Shown here piece after piece: positions 5,801 to 6,800 of a stretch of 6,800 nucleotides of DNA. Origin of the DNA: an uncultured Campylobacter sp. Lineage in GTDB: Bacteria > Campylobacterota > Campylobacteria > Campylobacterales > Campylobacteraceae. Position 1 is the first letter of the stretch. The number at the start of each line of letters is the position of its first letter. A program made the translations under genes and the position numbers. The notes beneath the pieces are model-generated. The model was not told the DNA's origin, did no database searches, and saw only the letters and a list, made by a program, of their open reading frames with translations. The stretch lies in the NCBI RefSeq assembly GCF_938045535.1, contig NZ_CALIMQ010000169.1:1-6800 (forward strand), read 5' to 3'.

Positions 5801-6511
5801 GTTTGGCAGATCCGGAAGCTCCGGATTCCAATCGAATCTAAAATCAAGCGCGCTTTGCCAGTGATCTTTCTCCCAAAACCATTTTGCAGGATCAAGGCTC
5901 ATCCTAGCCGGCGTGCTAGAGCCCAGATACGGCGGCGGGCCTGAGACGATGAAGGCCTGTGCGCAGTTTGCGGCGATGATGACGATGAAGATTAAATTTG
6001 CGATCTTGCCTAGAGGCAAGTAGCGCAAAAACTCGCCGTATTCGCCGCTCGCGCTCTTTTTCATTATATCGCCCAAATTTTTGCTACATAAAAATATAAC
6101 CGCCAAAAACGCGATCACGCAAAAATCTACGACGATGACCCAAAGCTGCGTGTGCGCGCCTAAAATTTCAAGTCCGAAACCCTGCTTTATGTCAAGGTAG
6201 CCGCCGAACGTACCGTCAAGGCTGTAGTGGATAAAGCCGTTGAACATCCCCCAGCAAGCCATTAGCAAAAGCGCCGCGACGTAGCCGGGTTTTAGACCGT
6301 ATCTAAGGATAAAAAGCGCGATAAGACTGATGGCTATCATCGTGATCCTCTCCGCCCAGCACATCACGCACGGGCTATCTCCCATGCCAAAGCCCAGTAT
6401 CAAACAAGCTATGCCGACCGGAAGAGCCACGAGGGCGATGATGGCTAGCGACATTAGGTTAAAAAATCCTCGCTCGGCGGCGGGAATTTGATTTTGCTCT
6501 AAATTTTGCAT
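5798..6511 (-). CDS. DsbB-family membrane thiol oxidase DsbI (membrane domain only)
   Basis: This is an inner-membrane disulfide-generating protein of the DsbB/DsbI family, which re-oxidises a periplasmic DsbA-like partner and hands electrons to quinone. Five hydrophobic segments lie near 17-43, 54-70, 76-94, 123-142 and 168-190, placing the C-terminal tail (190-237) in the periplasm as in DsbI; DsbB has four. The catalytic CX2C is C48-C51 in DSPCVMCWAER, with a conserved Glu-Arg after it. The second periplasmic loop (about 95-122) has no cysteine; C36, C86, C131, C142 and C183 lie within or at the ends of helices. The tail ends after 237 residues, where full-length DsbI would continue into a beta-propeller; that domain appears to be the next gene. 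AGGAGG five bases before the ATG overlaps the stop of the small upstream gene. No DsbA/DsbL or arylsulfate sulfotransferase gene is in the window. Confidence 0.85.
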   Translation of the reverse strand: MQNLEQNQIPAAERGFFNLMSLAIIALVALPVGIACLILGFGMGDSPCVMCWAERITMIAISLIALFILRYGLKPGYVAALLLMACWGMFNGFIHYSLDGTFGGYLDIKQGFGLEILGAHTQLWVIVVDFCVIAFLAVIFLCSKNLGDIMKKSASGEYGEFLRYLPLGKIANLIFIVIIAANCAQAFIVSGPPPYLGSSTPARMSLDPAKWFWEKDHWQSALDFRFDWNPELPDLPN

Positions 6512-6520
6512 ATCGCCCTC

Positions 6521-6688
6521 CTAAAAGTTGCCTACCGGCACGACAACCCATAAATTTACGTAAAACTCGAGCGCGATCAGTATCGCGCAGCCTGCCGCCG
6601 CACAGCCCGTAGCTAGATTTTTCCTCTGCGGCTTAAAATATAATATAAGCCCGCTGATCAAAAATAGCGTCAAAATAAGAAATTCCAT
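6521..6688 (-). CDS. Dba-like small membrane peptide encoded upstream of dsbI
   Basis: This 55-residue ORF (MEFLILTLFLISGLILYFKP to VVVPVGNF) ends nine bases before dsbI. Two hydrophobic segments, about 2-18 and 27-53, are separated by a basic stretch KPQRKN, which suggests a helical hairpin in the inner membrane. The second segment carries two cysteines, C29 and C34. The start has AGGAAAGGA (6706-6698) about nine bases upstream, and the stop TAG is fused to the dsbI ribosome binding site. In Campylobacter jejuni a small hydrophobic protein, Dba, is encoded immediately upstream of dsbI in the same operon and is needed for normal DsbI production. The length, hydrophobicity and position here match. 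I did not verify residue identity, so the name rests mainly on context. It is the first gene of the operon. Confidence 0.7.
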   Translation of the reverse strand: MEFLILTLFLISGLILYFKPQRKNLATGCAAAGCAILIALEFYVNLWVVVPVGNF

Positions 6689-6721
6689 TTCAAACCGTCC
6701 TTTCCTAATAAAATTTAATCC

Positions 6722-6733
6722 TAAGCATGCTTA
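6722..6733. promoter_or_regulatory. 12-bp perfect palindrome in the operon leader, possible operator
   Basis: TAAGCATGCTTA is a perfect 12-bp palindrome lying between the predicted promoter and the ribosome binding site of the first gene. An 11-base inverted repeat, TTCTT-A-AAGAA (6734-6744), adjoins it. A dimeric regulator could bind here downstream of the transcription start. It matches no regulator site that I recognise (it is not an FNR/CRP box). Twelve-base palindromes do occur by chance in AT-rich DNA. Confidence 0.3.
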
Positions 6734-6764
6734 TTCTTAAAGAAATAATATAATTTATTTATTA

Positions 6765-6770
6765 ATTATA
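6765..6770 (-). promoter_or_regulatory. Predicted operon promoter, -10 box TATAAT
   Basis: TATAAT on the minus strand at 6770-6765 is a perfect -10 hexamer, about 77 bases before the first ATG. No -35 hexamer is evident upstream; instead there are T-runs (TTTTTT at 6780-6775) and A-runs, as is usual for Campylobacter sigma-70 promoters. A weaker alternative, TATTAT, lies at 6750-6745. Transcription would start near 6758 (or near 6738 for the second box). Confidence 0.5.
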
Positions 6771-6800
6771 GTTTAAAAAATAGATTTTTTCGTTCATATT

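Noticed and set aside
5787..5831. Upstream extension of the propeller gene to the ATG at 5831
   Set aside because: It would bury the signal peptide behind fifteen polar residues and overlap dsbI, while a strong ribosome binding site serves the ATG at 5786.
5780..5831. Programmed frameshift fusing dsbI to the propeller
   Set aside because: The frames differ and overlap, but there is no clear slippery heptamer before the dsbI stop, and the propeller has its own ribosome binding site and signal peptide.
6707..6800. FNR/CRP-type box upstream of the operon
   Set aside because: No TTGAT-N4-ATCAA or TGTGA-N6-TCACA-like sequence is present on either strand.
1..6800. CRISPR array, tRNA, rRNA or replication origin
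   Set aside because: No spaced direct repeats, cloverleaf-like sequences, rRNA segments or iteron/DnaA-box clusters were seen.

Overview
The window looks like a chromosomal segment of a non-thermophilic, oral or anaerobic-type Campylobacter (or a close campylobacterotal relative). The evidence is the very frequent AAATTT and TTTAAA words inside genes of moderate GC, AT-rich promoter and intergenic DNA without clear -35 boxes, and a Dba/DsbI pair of the kind known from Campylobacter and Helicobacter. No species can be fixed from the sequence alone.

Almost everything from about 6770 down to about 437 reads as one seven-gene operon on the minus strand. In transcription order it encodes: a 55-residue membrane peptide (Dba-like, 6521-6688); the five-helix membrane thiol oxidase DsbI (5798-6511); an exported beta-propeller-like protein with its own signal peptide (4890-5786); a Tat-exported molybdopterin catalytic subunit (2576-4867); a four-cluster ferredoxin-like subunit (2023-2574); a TorD-family chaperone (1365-2012); and an NrfD/PsrC-type eight-helix quinone-interacting subunit (475-1362). 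Spacing is -4 to +22 bases throughout, and most ribosome binding sites overlap the preceding stop codon. An AT-rich promoter region with a 12-bp palindrome precedes the operon, and a GC-rich hairpin follows the last gene.

The last four genes form a complete Psr/Phs/Dms-type respiratory reductase: quinol is oxidised at the NrfD-like subunit, electrons pass through four [4Fe-4S] clusters to the catalytic subunit, and a periplasmic substrate is reduced. The substrate (polysulfide, thiosulfate, a sulfoxide, an N-oxide or another oxyanion) cannot be read from the sequence. The first three genes form a periplasmic disulfide module. In the described Campylobacter and Helicobacter DsbI proteins the membrane oxidase and a periplasmic beta-propeller are one polypeptide. 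Here they appear to be split into two adjacent genes, and the propeller has gained its own signal peptide and ribosome binding site. Placement of this module directly upstream of a molybdenum reductase in one apparent transcript is the most interesting feature of the window.

The left end (1-474) has no intact gene. It holds a probable decayed N-terminal fragment of an IS1595-type transposase, two perfect inverted repeats (one likely a bidirectional terminator), and the operon's terminator. The right end (6689-6800) holds only the operon promoter and leader.
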